Virus record (IMG/VR): IMGVR_UViG_3300025141_000881
Coordinates: 1-21,883 of that record
DNA length: 21,883 nucleotides
Reading direction: 5' to 3' (one strand)
From: a virus
Below the pieces are notes generated by a model. That model ran no database searches. It was not told the origin of the DNA and saw nothing but the letters and a program-made list of their open reading frames with translations. Numbering within the stretch: the stretch's first letter is position 1; each line of letters begins with the position of its first letter. Of this stretch, positions 11,692 through 20,097 are shown piece by piece. Made by a program: the position numbers and the translations under genes.

Positions 11692-13800
11692 CTAGTCTAA
11701 TTCATCTGGCCGTTTTTTGGTCTCGATGTTTCCGCTGTACTTGATATCCGCACTTCCGGCTGCATCCGTAACTCTGCGCTTCGCCGGGTAGTGGTAGACA
11801 CGAACCGAAACGGTCTGCTTGTCCAGGTCCATCCTGAGCCCCCGTACCTGGCCCTTATCTGTGGTCACCCCGGGAATCGCATACCTGACGATGTCGCCAA
11901 GCTCAACACGACACGACGAATACCCATGCTCTGCCTCCGTCACCCACTGTGGTCGAGACTTTGCGCCCTCTGCCACGGCTGCGACCTGTCGGAACCCAGG
12001 CGAAGAGGTTACCGATCCGCTCGTCTCTTCGCCAAAAGACCAGTGATCGAAGGCGTACTCTCCCTCAATCACCTGGGCAGTGGCGCTAGCTGACTGCTCG
12101 TAGCCATCCGAAAGATTGATTCTGAGGTTGCGGGGAACCCTCATATTGTCTGCGACGAGGTCAGGGGTTCCCCACTGCTCCCCGGCAGAAATCGTTGTGC
12201 TGTTGGAGTAGTTCCTGTCGGGATCGCTCAGTTGCCTCACCCCCCTTTTGGGGGTTGTGTTGTAGAGGGCAGCCTCGGTGAAGGTGTACTTGGCCTCCTC
12301 AAGCCCGTTAGGCCGACCGATGATGTAGACCTTCCGGTTGAACATTGGGGAGGTCTGGTCACGCTTCAGGATGAGGTCGGCTGGAACAGACTTCAGGAAT
12401 CCCGCAATGCCCTCCCTAAAGGGCAGCGGCTCGTCTGTCAGGTCTGCGGGGACCGCACAGGTACGCTCAAATGCGGAAGTGATTCCCGTCCCATAAGTCT
12501 GCACCCCCCACGAAAGAAGGTCATTGATCGCCCCGGGGTGAACCGGGATCGCCTCGTCCACCAAGTAGGTGAAGATGTCGTCCACAAGGTCTTGGACGTT
12601 CTGCATCAGAACGGGCCCATAAGAGCCGCCGACATTCGCGGGATCGGGAACCACGGTTGCCGGGGGCACAGCAAACCCAATCACCGGACCCCAGTCCGCA
12701 GTAGTGCCAAACCCAATGTCCTTGTAGTCGGAGGGGCGACTGATGATCCTGCGCCCGCCCGCAACCTGTGCGTAGCATCTGCCCCCCTCCGTCCACCCAA
12801 AGCCACTGATCTTTCCGAACTTGACGCATGTGCCTACAGGGCCCCTCATTGCGTCGTTGTTATTGAAGACGTAGATGGCAAACCCAGCGTCCGCAATAAC
12901 GCGCTCGATGGTACCGGACGATGTCTCACAGGCGATCTCGTAGCAGAACTGATCAAAGCGAGGCGAGATCCACGCAAAGCAGAAATTGGGGCTGTCGGTC
13001 CCGTAGGGAACAATCTCCCTCCAGAGGTCCGCGCCCGGAGTCAGTCCAGCAACCCCACCAAAGATGTGCCCAAGCCACTGGCCCTTTTGCTCTGGGTTCA
13101 GCAGAAATTGGGCACCAAGGCCCGGGGGGCTAAGGTCGCCCGCAGCAGTCAGGTAGGTGAACGAGACGTTTTGATATTGATCAACATTGGTCGGAACCTG
13201 AGCAGATGGCCACTTGAGCGTGGGGGGGAACACCTGACCTACGTCAATCGTTAGGCTCATTTTATGAGACGTAATGCCTGTGGGATCCCGATCCCACGTT
13301 CCGTCTGCAATAAGCTCAAAGCGATCTATGTTGTCCATATCGACAACGATCAATCGGGCTGGCTGCCCCCTCCACCGGTTGCCAATGGCTGCATCGAGCA
13401 GCTTGTCAGGCTGAGTCCCACCCTCCTCGCCTACGTCATCGTCGCCAACGTCCACCGTGAACGAAACCTCCGACAGGACGAGGATGTTCTGGCTCAGCGA
13501 TCCCAATGAGCTGTCGAAGGTGCAGCCCGACAGCCGGCCTTCAAAGGGAACCCGGCCCGACGTAAGCAGATCCCCATACGTTTCCCCTACGGCAGCGGCA
13601 ACGACGGCATCCGGGTCGAACACCCCCATGCCCAGCATGGTCGGCCTAGCAACGAACCCGCTCCCCGTCCTGCTTTTTGGGCCGCACCACCGAACAACGT
13701 ACTCGTTGCCGTACTGGTCCCTGTGAATCCCCTCCACAAGGTAGGCAATCCGAAGATGGGGATCTGTCCAATCAATCGACTGGGACGTGGGCGTGACCAT
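11692..13800 (-). CDS. Large tail-tip / baseplate hub-like protein (702 aa)
   Basis: The start shares one base with the previous stop (TAATG). The 702-residue protein is mostly beta with several aromatic-rich stretches. Its last about 70 residues (CRVELGDIVRYAIPG, a loop, then VRGLRMDLDKQTVSVRVYHY) resemble the end of the hub domain in siphophage tail-tip proteins, where a D-x-x-x-x-T-V-x-V-x-V strand closes the domain. Size and place, second after the tape measure, fit a tail-associated hub or Tal-like protein that forms the tip and contacts the cell surface. No lysozyme or peptidase domain was seen. The specific assignment is from position and pattern. Confidence 0.65.
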   Translation of the reverse strand: MVTPTSQSIDWTDPHLRIAYLVEGIHRDQYGNEYVVRWCGPKSRTGSGFVARPTMLGMGVFDPDAVVAAAVGETYGDLLTSGRVPFEGRLSGCTFDSSLGSLSQNILVLSEVSFTVDVGDDDVGEEGGTQPDKLLDAAIGNRWRGQPARLIVVDMDNIDRFELIADGTWDRDPTGITSHKMSLTIDVGQVFPPTLKWPSAQVPTNVDQYQNVSFTYLTAAGDLSPPGLGAQFLLNPEQKGQWLGHIFGGVAGLTPGADLWREIVPYGTDSPNFCFAWISPRFDQFCYEIACETSSGTIERVIADAGFAIYVFNNNDAMRGPVGTCVKFGKISGFGWTEGGRCYAQVAGGRRIISRPSDYKDIGFGTTADWGPVIGFAVPPATVVPDPANVGGSYGPVLMQNVQDLVDDIFTYLVDEAIPVHPGAINDLLSWGVQTYGTGITSAFERTCAVPADLTDEPLPFREGIAGFLKSVPADLILKRDQTSPMFNRKVYIIGRPNGLEEAKYTFTEAALYNTTPKRGVRQLSDPDRNYSNSTTISAGEQWGTPDLVADNMRVPRNLRINLSDGYEQSASATAQVIEGEYAFDHWSFGEETSGSVTSSPGFRQVAAVAEGAKSRPQWVTEAEHGYSSCRVELGDIVRYAIPGVTTDKGQVRGLRMDLDKQTVSVRVYHYPAKRRVTDAAGSADIKYSGNIETKKRPDELD

Positions 13801-14990
13801 TACCGCACTTGTTCAAGGAGCAGATCGGCAGTGATGTAGGCGGACGCTGAACCCGCAAACGAATCTAGGGAGTAGTCCTGCAGCCCGCACCACAGTAGGA
13901 ACCCCTTATCTGCCTCGTCGTCAGCATCTCTGGTGGAATCCGTGATTTCATCCCACCGAAGGGCCCAAAGAAGCGCAGTAGCCTTTCCCTCCCTTACAAC
14001 AGGCGTAACGACAGAGCGAAAGTCGCTAGCTAGCCAGTTGTCAAAGGAGAGTGGCGTTCTCCACCGAATGAGTCCCTGAGATGGGTAGTAGGACTTCACA
14101 TTGATCGGGGCGGTCTCATCCACAAGTCCGTGGTTGGAGACCTCAGCCACTTGCCGAGTAGACGACGCCTTCTTTTGAAGCAGCTTCACGATCCCAACAG
14201 CATGAAAGGGATCAATGTCAAAGTAGCGCCAGGAAAACGCCCAGTACCTATAGCTCATGGACGCGCCACCAGAGTCATAGGCGACCTGAATCTTGTTCTC
14301 GTCCTCCCCCGGGCGGTCAGTAAAGGTCAGCGTCTTGGCTGCGTTGTCAACCCAGTCCTTCACATCTGTCGCACTAAGGGGCGAAGCGTTGGCAAACATG
14401 CGGACCAGGGAGGATGACGTGTTGAAGGAAACGCTGTCCCCCCCATCCAGTATCGTCGCAGCGACATCTGCAGAGAGGGTGGACCCTAGATCAAAAAAGG
14501 CCCAGTGGTCGGTTCCGTAGCGTCGGTAAATGCCGCTGTAAGAGGATGCCCCGCTAGAGTCTGTCGAGTTGGAAAACCCTAGCCACTTGTAGGGCTGGTT
14601 GGTGCCGTCTGTACCGGTACTCCAAAGGATACTGAATGTGCTGCTGGCTTCGATCTTGAACCTGTGATCTATGGTGTAGGTGACGGTGTACGAAAGGCTG
14701 GTAAGTGGGGTGTTGTTGAGCGTTTGCTCAAGATCAAGCGCAAGCCCCGGCCCCGAACCGGCGAAGTGGCTGAGCTTTACACGAAGCTCGCCGCCCCCCT
14801 CGTTCACGTCAAGGTACTGCCCAGAGTCAAGTGCAAAGTATCCATAGGGAGGCGTTTGCCACACCACCCTTGGGCGGTCATTCAGGCAGTTGACAAAGGG
14901 CGCACCCGGTCGCTCCCCGAAGGGGCCAATCGTATGGCCGGTATCGTCTGCGCCCAGCCGGTCGCCAATGAAAAATGCCGTGAACCCCAT
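13800..14990 (-). CDS. Tail protein directly after the tape measure, distal-tail-like (396 aa)
   Basis: The ATG at 14990 follows the tape measure stop with no gap. The protein is beta-rich with many Ser, Thr, Trp and Tyr residues (YRYWAFSWRYFDIDPF at 246-261) and no membrane segment. A Ser-rich middle (about 110-200) and a C-terminal part (SDFRSVVTPVVREGKATALLWALRWDEI) alternate strands. In siphophages this position holds the distal tail protein or a tail-tip component. I do not recognise the family and infer the role only from gene order. Confidence 0.6.
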   Translation of the reverse strand: MGFTAFFIGDRLGADDTGHTIGPFGERPGAPFVNCLNDRPRVVWQTPPYGYFALDSGQYLDVNEGGGELRVKLSHFAGSGPGLALDLEQTLNNTPLTSLSYTVTYTIDHRFKIEASSTFSILWSTGTDGTNQPYKWLGFSNSTDSSGASSYSGIYRRYGTDHWAFFDLGSTLSADVAATILDGGDSVSFNTSSSLVRMFANASPLSATDVKDWVDNAAKTLTFTDRPGEDENKIQVAYDSGGASMSYRYWAFSWRYFDIDPFHAVGIVKLLQKKASSTRQVAEVSNHGLVDETAPINVKSYYPSQGLIRWRTPLSFDNWLASDFRSVVTPVVREGKATALLWALRWDEITDSTRDADDEADKGFLLWCGLQDYSLDSFAGSASAYITADLLLEQVR

Positions 14991-17261
14991 CTACTTAGCC
15001 ATTCCGTAACCCACGCGCCGCTGGTAGCCCAGCCCGCGCTCCTGTGATCGTATTAGGTGGTTGTCAACCGTCTGCCCGAGTACGTGACCATCGATCTCCA
15101 GAGTGGTGTTCACCACTACCGGGTCGTTGGCCCCCCTACCCCCGATCTGCTGCTGAAGCATTTGGCTGATCGCGCGAGTGCCGACTGGATCCAGCACCAT
15201 CTCGTCCTTGCCAACGGCAAGTACGGTGTGGTTGTTCAGGCCCGCAGCCCTGAGCGCACCGGGGGGAAGCCCCGCGTCTGCCATGCCGGCGATGCCAGCA
15301 ATCGTAGTGGCTGCAATAGTGGCGATCTGAGCGCCACCCAGCACGCCAGCAGCCACTCCCTGCGGGATGGTATAGGGGACGCCAGGTGGGTTCGCCAGCG
15401 CGGCAGAAACGCTCTGTGCCGTAGTAACAATGGCAGACGCCAGGGCGAGACCCTGTGTTATAGCAAACACAACATGCGCCGCCTTTTTCGCCTCCTGGCT
15501 TTCCTCCCCGTAAACGGCAGAGATGGCCTCAGCCATGCCGGCAGCAACATCGGAAATGGCCCCCATGATGGCGACTGCGTTATCGACTTGCTGCTGCTTA
15601 TAGTCGGCCAACATCTCTATCCGCGCCGCGTTATCCTCTTTTTCCTTCTCCAGCTCTTCAGCCCGAAGCTGTTCGATCTTCTTTGAGGTCAGCGTCTCGA
15701 TTAGAAGATCCTGCTCAGTCCTAGCGAGGTGGGCCTTGCGAGCCCTCTCTCCTATCTCGCCCAGCCTGCGCTCCCTCTCCTCCGCGTCAAAAACCTTGGA
15801 GTTGGTAATAAACGTGGCCTGCTCCACCAGCATCTTCTGCAGCTCGTCGAACTCGGCCTTCACCCTCTCCTTGTCGAACATCTGCTCTGTCAGGAGGAGG
15901 TCGATGCCCTCCTTTCCGAATAGCTCGATCTCCTCTTTGAGGCCCCTGATGCCCTGCTGCATCGACTCGTAGGCCTGCCTCCACTTCTTGATCAGTCTGT
16001 CCAGCGCGGCCACCTGGCGGTCGAGTGCGTTGGTAGCGCCCCCTGTCTTCTTCCTGTTCTCCTCAAGCATGCCGAGGGCCTTCTTATACGCATCGCCCAA
16101 CGCCTTTAGTTCATCCGACAGCGTCTTCTGGGAAGCCGCTGCCTTGTCTGTTGCCGCAGATACTCCCAACGTCCGGTCGCCCAGTCGCGCCAAACGGTCA
16201 TAGGCAGCGCCAAAGTCAAACAACCCCTCAAGGTTGTACAGCTCCGCTGTTTGTCCCAACACCCGTTCGAGGTCTTCAATCTTCCCAATTTCAAGGCCAA
16301 CAAGGGCGGCGACATCCTTGATCATCCCGATGAACTGGCTTCCCCCCTCGATGAACGCTCCAATCACCTTTCCAAACATCTCCCCCCAGAAGACAAAAAG
16401 CCCAACCGAGGCCATTACCGCCTTGCTGAGCCCCCCCGACCACTCACTCCAGTCCCCGGCAGCAACCATCTCTCGAAGCTGCAGCTTGGTGGCAATGATC
16501 ACGGGAAGGAACTCGTTTGCGATCTCTAACTTTGCGCCCCGAATCGCAAACTCAAGATCAACGGTGGAGTCGTGATACAGCTCAGATACATTTAGGAGGT
16601 CGGTGCCCATGACGGCACCAAGATCCTTGGCAACCTCCAGATACTCGGCTAGCCCCTCGGATCCGTTGGCCATGAGGTTGGCCATCTCGGTGCCCGCACG
16701 CCCAAGCAGAAGCATGGAAGCGCCGGTTCGCTCCGCCGATGGGCCCATGGACGCAAAGCGATCCGAAAGGTCGGAAAAGACATCGAAACTGTCTCGGAGG
16801 GTCCCGTCCTGCTTTTTCAGCGTGATGTCTAGGGCAGCAAACGTCTCCTTGATCTGCCTAGAGCCGTTCTGCGCGTCGAGCATGACGCGACCCAGCTTCT
16901 TGAGGCCATGTGCAATAGCAGTGATTGAGACGCCTGATCGCTCAGCGGCAAACTCCAACCCCTGGTACTGCTCCGCAGTGATTCCCACCATCCGCCCCTG
17001 CTTGGCGATGGTGTTCCCCAGTTCCCCGATGGCTGTGGTTGACGAGATGGCAATGTTGGCAACCCTGTCAAGCGCACTCCTGAACAGGTTCGCCGCAGTT
17101 GTGATCCCCACAAATGCGAGGGTGCCCTTGACCATGGAGGAGGTAATGGTCTTGCCGGACTTCTTGGTTTTCTTTCCGGTCTCTTTGGCCTCAATCCCCA
17201 CGTCTTTTAGGGCCTTGATCGCGTCCTTTGCGTCCCCCTTGACTCTGAGTGTGAGTGCCAT
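14991..17261 (-). CDS. Tail tape measure protein
   Basis: The 756-residue protein should set tail length and be ejected ahead of the DNA. It starts with a basic, amphipathic region (5-45: VKGDAKDAIKAL, KKTKKSGKT) common in tape measures. A long helical part runs to about 560, with hydrophobic segments near 45-60, 279-305 and 590-660 (VVFAITQGLALASAIVTTA; AAGVLGGAQIATIAATTIAG) and coiled-coil stretches at about 375-545. The end carries the GLNNHTVLAVGKDEMVLDP-like motif (674-692) often seen at tape measure C-termini. By the rule of roughly 0.15 nm per residue, the tail would be about 110 nm. Its place directly after the frameshifted chaperones is diagnostic. Confidence 0.9.
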   Translation of the reverse strand: MALTLRVKGDAKDAIKALKDVGIEAKETGKKTKKSGKTITSSMVKGTLAFVGITTAANLFRSALDRVANIAISSTTAIGELGNTIAKQGRMVGITAEQYQGLEFAAERSGVSITAIAHGLKKLGRVMLDAQNGSRQIKETFAALDITLKKQDGTLRDSFDVFSDLSDRFASMGPSAERTGASMLLLGRAGTEMANLMANGSEGLAEYLEVAKDLGAVMGTDLLNVSELYHDSTVDLEFAIRGAKLEIANEFLPVIIATKLQLREMVAAGDWSEWSGGLSKAVMASVGLFVFWGEMFGKVIGAFIEGGSQFIGMIKDVAALVGLEIGKIEDLERVLGQTAELYNLEGLFDFGAAYDRLARLGDRTLGVSAATDKAAASQKTLSDELKALGDAYKKALGMLEENRKKTGGATNALDRQVAALDRLIKKWRQAYESMQQGIRGLKEEIELFGKEGIDLLLTEQMFDKERVKAEFDELQKMLVEQATFITNSKVFDAEERERRLGEIGERARKAHLARTEQDLLIETLTSKKIEQLRAEELEKEKEDNAARIEMLADYKQQQVDNAVAIMGAISDVAAGMAEAISAVYGEESQEAKKAAHVVFAITQGLALASAIVTTAQSVSAALANPPGVPYTIPQGVAAGVLGGAQIATIAATTIAGIAGMADAGLPPGALRAAGLNNHTVLAVGKDEMVLDPVGTRAISQMLQQQIGGRGANDPVVVNTTLEIDGHVLGQTVDNHLIRSQERGLGYQRRVGYGMAK

Positions 17262-17264
17262 TGT

Positions 17265-18130
17265 CTAACCCCGTCTTTTTGCGCGTTCTGTCGCGCGCTC
17301 TGTGCGGTAAGCGCGCACAAGTGCAGCTTCCGACTCGATAATCCCGATGGCGTCAAGAATACGCGAGGGCTGCTCTGCGAGCGACCCCGGATTCGGGAGC
17401 CCACCGAACACGCTCCACGCATGCCAGTAGTTGATGGCTCCCCACATCCACTCTTCGCACGCATCCATTGGGCAGCGATCTAGCCTGCGGTCTGCGGCAC
17501 CAACTCCGGGGGGTCGGCCCTTTGGCATCAGAACAGGGGTGCGGAACCGGGATCTGCCCGCCTCATCGGGATCCCCGTCGCGACATCGAGTCCCCTTGCA
17601 GGAGCCCCAGAGCTTGCAGCCGTTCCATCCCTGCTCCGCGAAGTAGTCTGCCTGGTCGGGCAGGATCTCGTTTCGGGCCACGTACTGGTAGGCAGCCCTT
17701 AGTCTTTTCCCTCTTCCGCACTCACCGATCCCTCTTGGACGATGTGACGAACCAGATCGGCAGCCGGACCCTCCAGGGTGACGAGCGCATCCACCAGGGT
17801 CTCGGGAGAGGGGGACTCTCCGTCGATTGTGAGTTCTCGGCATCCCGTAACCAGATCCAGCAGCATCTCGCGCTGGAAGTTGATCAGCGAGCGCATCGCC
17901 TCGGCGTGCGACTCCACAAGCTCCTCTATCTGCTCCTCGGAGAGGCCCTCTGGGTCCTCCACGAGGGCTGCCCCACCCTGGACCTTCCCTATTGCTTTCT
18001 GAAGGCGTAGAGAGACTTCTAGGTGCTTTGCGCGCCAACCCTGGGTCATGGGTCGATAGAGGATGTAGGCTTTTTCGCCCTCTTCGTCCGTCAGTTCGTA
18101 CTCTCGGACGTTCCATTTGTTCAATTCCAC
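17265..18130 (-). CDS. Tail assembly chaperone G-T fusion made by -1 frameshift
   Basis: If the ribosome slips at GGGAAAA (17711 to 17705), the first 142 residues of the G-like protein continue in the -1 frame for 146 residues, giving 288. The added part has no good start of its own, and its frame upstream of the slip site is only a shadow. It contains five cysteines (positions 30, 36, 41, 78, 83 of the extension, the last two in CPMDAC) that could bind zinc, then an aromatic stretch (EEWMWGAINYWHAW), a Pro-Gly turn and a charged helix. In lambda the G-T protein bridges tape measure and tail tube during assembly. The fusion ends three bases before the tape measure gene. Confidence 0.8.
17675..17698 (-). 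other. Possible stimulatory hairpin downstream of the slippery site
   Basis: On the transcript, GGGC starts 6 bases after the heptamer (17698-17695) and pairs with GCCC (17678-17675). With two G-T pairs and one more GC pair the stem reaches 7 base pairs around a 10-base loop. The distance is right for a frameshift stimulator, but the stem is modest. Confidence 0.35.
17699..18130 (-). CDS. Tail assembly chaperone, G-like (143 aa, zero-frame product)
   Basis: GTG start at 18130, with GGGAG 7 bases upstream. The acidic, mostly helical 143-residue protein begins with a short beta part (WNVREYELTDEEGEKAYILYRP) and continues with helices (EGLSEEQIEELVESHAEAM). Length, acidity, position between tail tube and tape measure, and the slippery heptamer 5 codons before its end all match lambda gpG-type chaperones. 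These coat the tape measure and are absent from the finished virion. The zero-frame product should be the more abundant of the two. Confidence 0.82.
   Translation of the reverse strand: MELNKWNVREYELTDEEGEKAYILYRPMTQGWRAKHLEVSLRLQKAIGKVQGGAALVEDPEGLSEEQIEELVESHAEAMRSLINFQREMLLDLVTGCRELTIDGESPSPETLVDALVTLEGPAADLVRHIVQEGSVSAEEGKD
17705..17711 (-). other. Programmed -1 ribosomal frameshift site GGGAAAA
   Basis: In the zero frame the codons read GAG GGA AAA GAC TAA. G GGA AAA fits X XXY YYZ exactly (X = G, Y = A), and both tRNAs can re-pair one base back as GGG AAA. The lambda G/T site is GGGAAAG. After the slip the reading continues AGA CTA AGG into a 146-codon open frame that ends next to the tape measure. 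Confidence 0.85.
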
Positions 18131-18160
18131 GGTGGTGCTCCCGTGTTTGGGGTTATGGCG

Positions 18161-19552
18161 TTAGCCGATCATGATGTAAATCTCGTCCTCGCTGGAAGTG
18201 CCGAGGGCTCTGCCGGTGAGGCCAATAGTCACCTCGTCGGCACCCCGATCCATGTCGGGCTCCTCCATGTAGAAGTTGGGAAGCTCGATGCCAAAGACTG
18301 CGCCCTCGCTCTCTCCCTGCTGCGCGTGAACCGACACAGAGGTGCGAGCGCGGGCCTCCATGGCGCGAACCATGGTGGAGTCGTAAAAGCTCCACCCGTC
18401 CATGGTGGCGGTGACGTTGCGCTTGCCGCCAACGTACCCATCCACAACGTACGTGCTTCCCATGACGTTCTCCCGGTAGACGATTCCTTGGTCAATCTCG
18501 ACCGAGACCGTTCCCGCCTGAAGCACTGCGCCAGCCACGAGTAGCTGCCCCGAGGTCGCCGGAATCGGGGTGCCGGCGTAGGTGCCCGAGGGCTGGTAGG
18601 GATAGAACTGTGACCCGTCAGCGTGGGTTGCAGCGCCGCCCCCAAGTCCCGTACTTCCACGGGTCGCAACGGTAACAGTGTTCCCACTGACCCCCGTCAC
18701 CCTGAAGACCTCGCTATCGATCTGGTAATAGAAAGGAAGGGACGAAGACGTGTCTGCTGGCAGCGCCGTCCCGTCCGTTACGGTAAACGTCGTGTCCGAG
18801 GTGTTGAGGGTGCCGCCATGGTTCAGCGTAGTCTGCACCATCCGGTTGTCCTGTCGGCCCGTTCCGCTAACCGTCATCCGAGCCGCCTCGTCGCCCCCCA
18901 TCGAAACGGACTGGCTACCACTCACTGCGCCGACAATCCGGTCGGCACTGTTGTTGTTGAATGCCCAGAGCGTCACGGAATCGGGGGTGGTGTCCTTGGC
19001 GTCCTTGGGCTTGTAGATGATTGCCGAAAGGATGTTGGCCCCAGAGGCGGGCGTGTTCTGCAGGGCTGGAGAGACGGTGAAGCTGGTCATTGCGCTCAGA
19101 TCCGTGATGCGACGGATCTCGTAAGCGCCCGTAGCAAGCCCCGTTTCAAAAATCGCAGCGTCACCCACGGTCCAGTTGGTTGTGTCCGCAGTGGTGATCA
19201 CGGTGGTGGTTCCGCCCGTGGCAGTGGTTGCGTCTCCGCCCCCCACCGTTTCCTGCCATCCCCCGTAGGTGAGGATGTCTGCCCAGTCAGGCGCAGTTCC
19301 CCGGGCGGTGAGATAGGCGTAGCACTCCAGGCTGAACTCGGCGGTTCGCTTCTGGTCGATGATCCCCAGCTCACTGGACGTGCCCCGCTTGTCCTCAAAT
19401 GTGGCAAAGGGGCTCTTTCCGTTGACCGACGCGGTAAGCACGCGAAGCGCATCGGCGGCAACCGGGTAGTCCGTTGCGGCAGACTTGAAGGTGGTCTGCG
19501 GATCCACAAAGACCACAAGGTCTCTTCCGATATCAGTTGAGGGGCCGGTCAT
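18161..19552 (-). CDS. Major tail tube protein
   Basis: The 463-residue protein should polymerise into the tail tube. It has the best ribosome binding site of the window, as expected for the most abundant tail protein. The N-terminal part (DIGRDLVVFVDPQ; then strands to about 90, with EFSLECYAYLTARG) and the C-terminal part (VDGYVGGKRNVTATMDGW, GIELPNFYMEEPDMDRGADEVTIGLTGRAL) follow the tail tube pattern of two halves of a beta-sandwich with a closing strand motif. The middle (about 105-340) is a long Thr/Gly/Ser-rich insertion, probably surface-exposed, which makes it larger than typical tubes. It lies directly before the chaperone pair, as in lambda-type tails. Confidence 0.8.
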   Translation of the reverse strand: MTGPSTDIGRDLVVFVDPQTTFKSAATDYPVAADALRVLTASVNGKSPFATFEDKRGTSSELGIIDQKRTAEFSLECYAYLTARGTAPDWADILTYGGWQETVGGGDATTATGGTTTVITTADTTNWTVGDAAIFETGLATGAYEIRRITDLSAMTSFTVSPALQNTPASGANILSAIIYKPKDAKDTTPDSVTLWAFNNNSADRIVGAVSGSQSVSMGGDEAARMTVSGTGRQDNRMVQTTLNHGGTLNTSDTTFTVTDGTALPADTSSSLPFYYQIDSEVFRVTGVSGNTVTVATRGSTGLGGGAATHADGSQFYPYQPSGTYAGTPIPATSGQLLVAGAVLQAGTVSVEIDQGIVYRENVMGSTYVVDGYVGGKRNVTATMDGWSFYDSTMVRAMEARARTSVSVHAQQGESEGAVFGIELPNFYMEEPDMDRGADEVTIGLTGRALGTSSEDEIYIMIG

Positions 19553-19553
19553 C

Positions 19554-20096
19554 TTAGTAATCCTCCTGCAAACGAACCATGTAGCTCGTACGCAACATCA
19601 TGTTGGGGGTGCTGGCCTGGATTTCGGGGTCAAATTCCAGGGCGTGCGCGTCAATCGTACACCGAATGACCCGACCTGTTGCCGCTGTTCCGCCGTTGGA
19701 CAGGGTCCACCCCTGCTTGCCAGTCGGCGTGCGACGAAGAAAGATTTTGGTCAACGCATCCCGGTAGCGGCAAACCGCTAGCCCGACGTCTGCCTCGGCT
19801 CCGTCCACGTTGAGATCCAACACCGTGAGGCGCGTCTCCAAAGAGAGGTTGATCATCCGAGAGTTGGCCTCTTGCTCTGCCGTGTCCGACAGATAGAGGG
19901 TGGTGAGGCTAGGGAAGCTGCGCGCCTGTACCCCCTTGGGGTAGTAGGTGGCGAACTCGGCCACATCGGGGAGGTTGTCGGTGGTAATTGACAGCACTGT
20001 CCGCATCGTGGCCAATTCTGCGTTCAGACCGTAGGTTGCCGCCTGCAGGAACTCGTCCATGGCCTCGACAGCCGCCTCTGCACCGTAATAGGCCAC
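19554..20096 (-). CDS. Tail terminator / tail completion-like protein (180 aa)
   Basis: GTG start one base after the previous stop, with GGAAG upstream. An alpha-helical N-terminus (AEAAVEAMDEFLQAATYGLNAEL) is followed by strands typical of small tail-completion proteins: a signature stretch of tail terminators lists a helix, then SLTTLYLSD, RMINLSLETRLTVLDLN and later TGRVIRCTIDAHALEF. It lies between the gp10-like gene and the tail tube, where siphophages encode the protein that caps the tail tube and joins it to the head. Assignment is by order and fold pattern; the family is not certain. Confidence 0.6.
   Translation of the reverse strand: MAYYGAEAAVEAMDEFLQAATYGLNAELATMRTVLSITTDNLPDVAEFATYYPKGVQARSFPSLTTLYLSDTAEQEANSRMINLSLETRLTVLDLNVDGAEADVGLAVCRYRDALTKIFLRRTPTGKQGWTLSNGGTAATGRVIRCTIDAHALEFDPEIQASTPNMMLRTSYMVRLQEDY
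19562..19567 (-). promoter_or_regulatory. Consensus Shine-Dalgarno for the tail tube gene
   Basis: AGGAGG on the minus strand lies 9 bases before the ATG at 19552, inside the end of the preceding gene. It is a perfect anti-16S match and stands out among the weaker sites of the late block. Confidence 0.65.
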
Positions 20097-20097
20097 A

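Noticed and set aside
12232-13254. 340-codon open frame on the + strand opposite the 702-residue tail protein
   Set aside because: It is a GC-driven antisense shadow: low-complexity, Arg/Pro-rich, no ribosome binding site, and the opposite strand has a coherent protein in an unbroken tail operon.
16603-18010. Long + strand open frames opposite the tape measure and chaperone genes
   Set aside because: Compositional shadows of the real minus-strand genes, with no domain pattern or start signals.
17265-18116. Reading 283 codons of the -1 frame as one independent protein
   Set aside because: The part before the slippery site is an Arg/Gly/Pro-rich shadow of the G-like gene; only the segment after the heptamer looks like protein.
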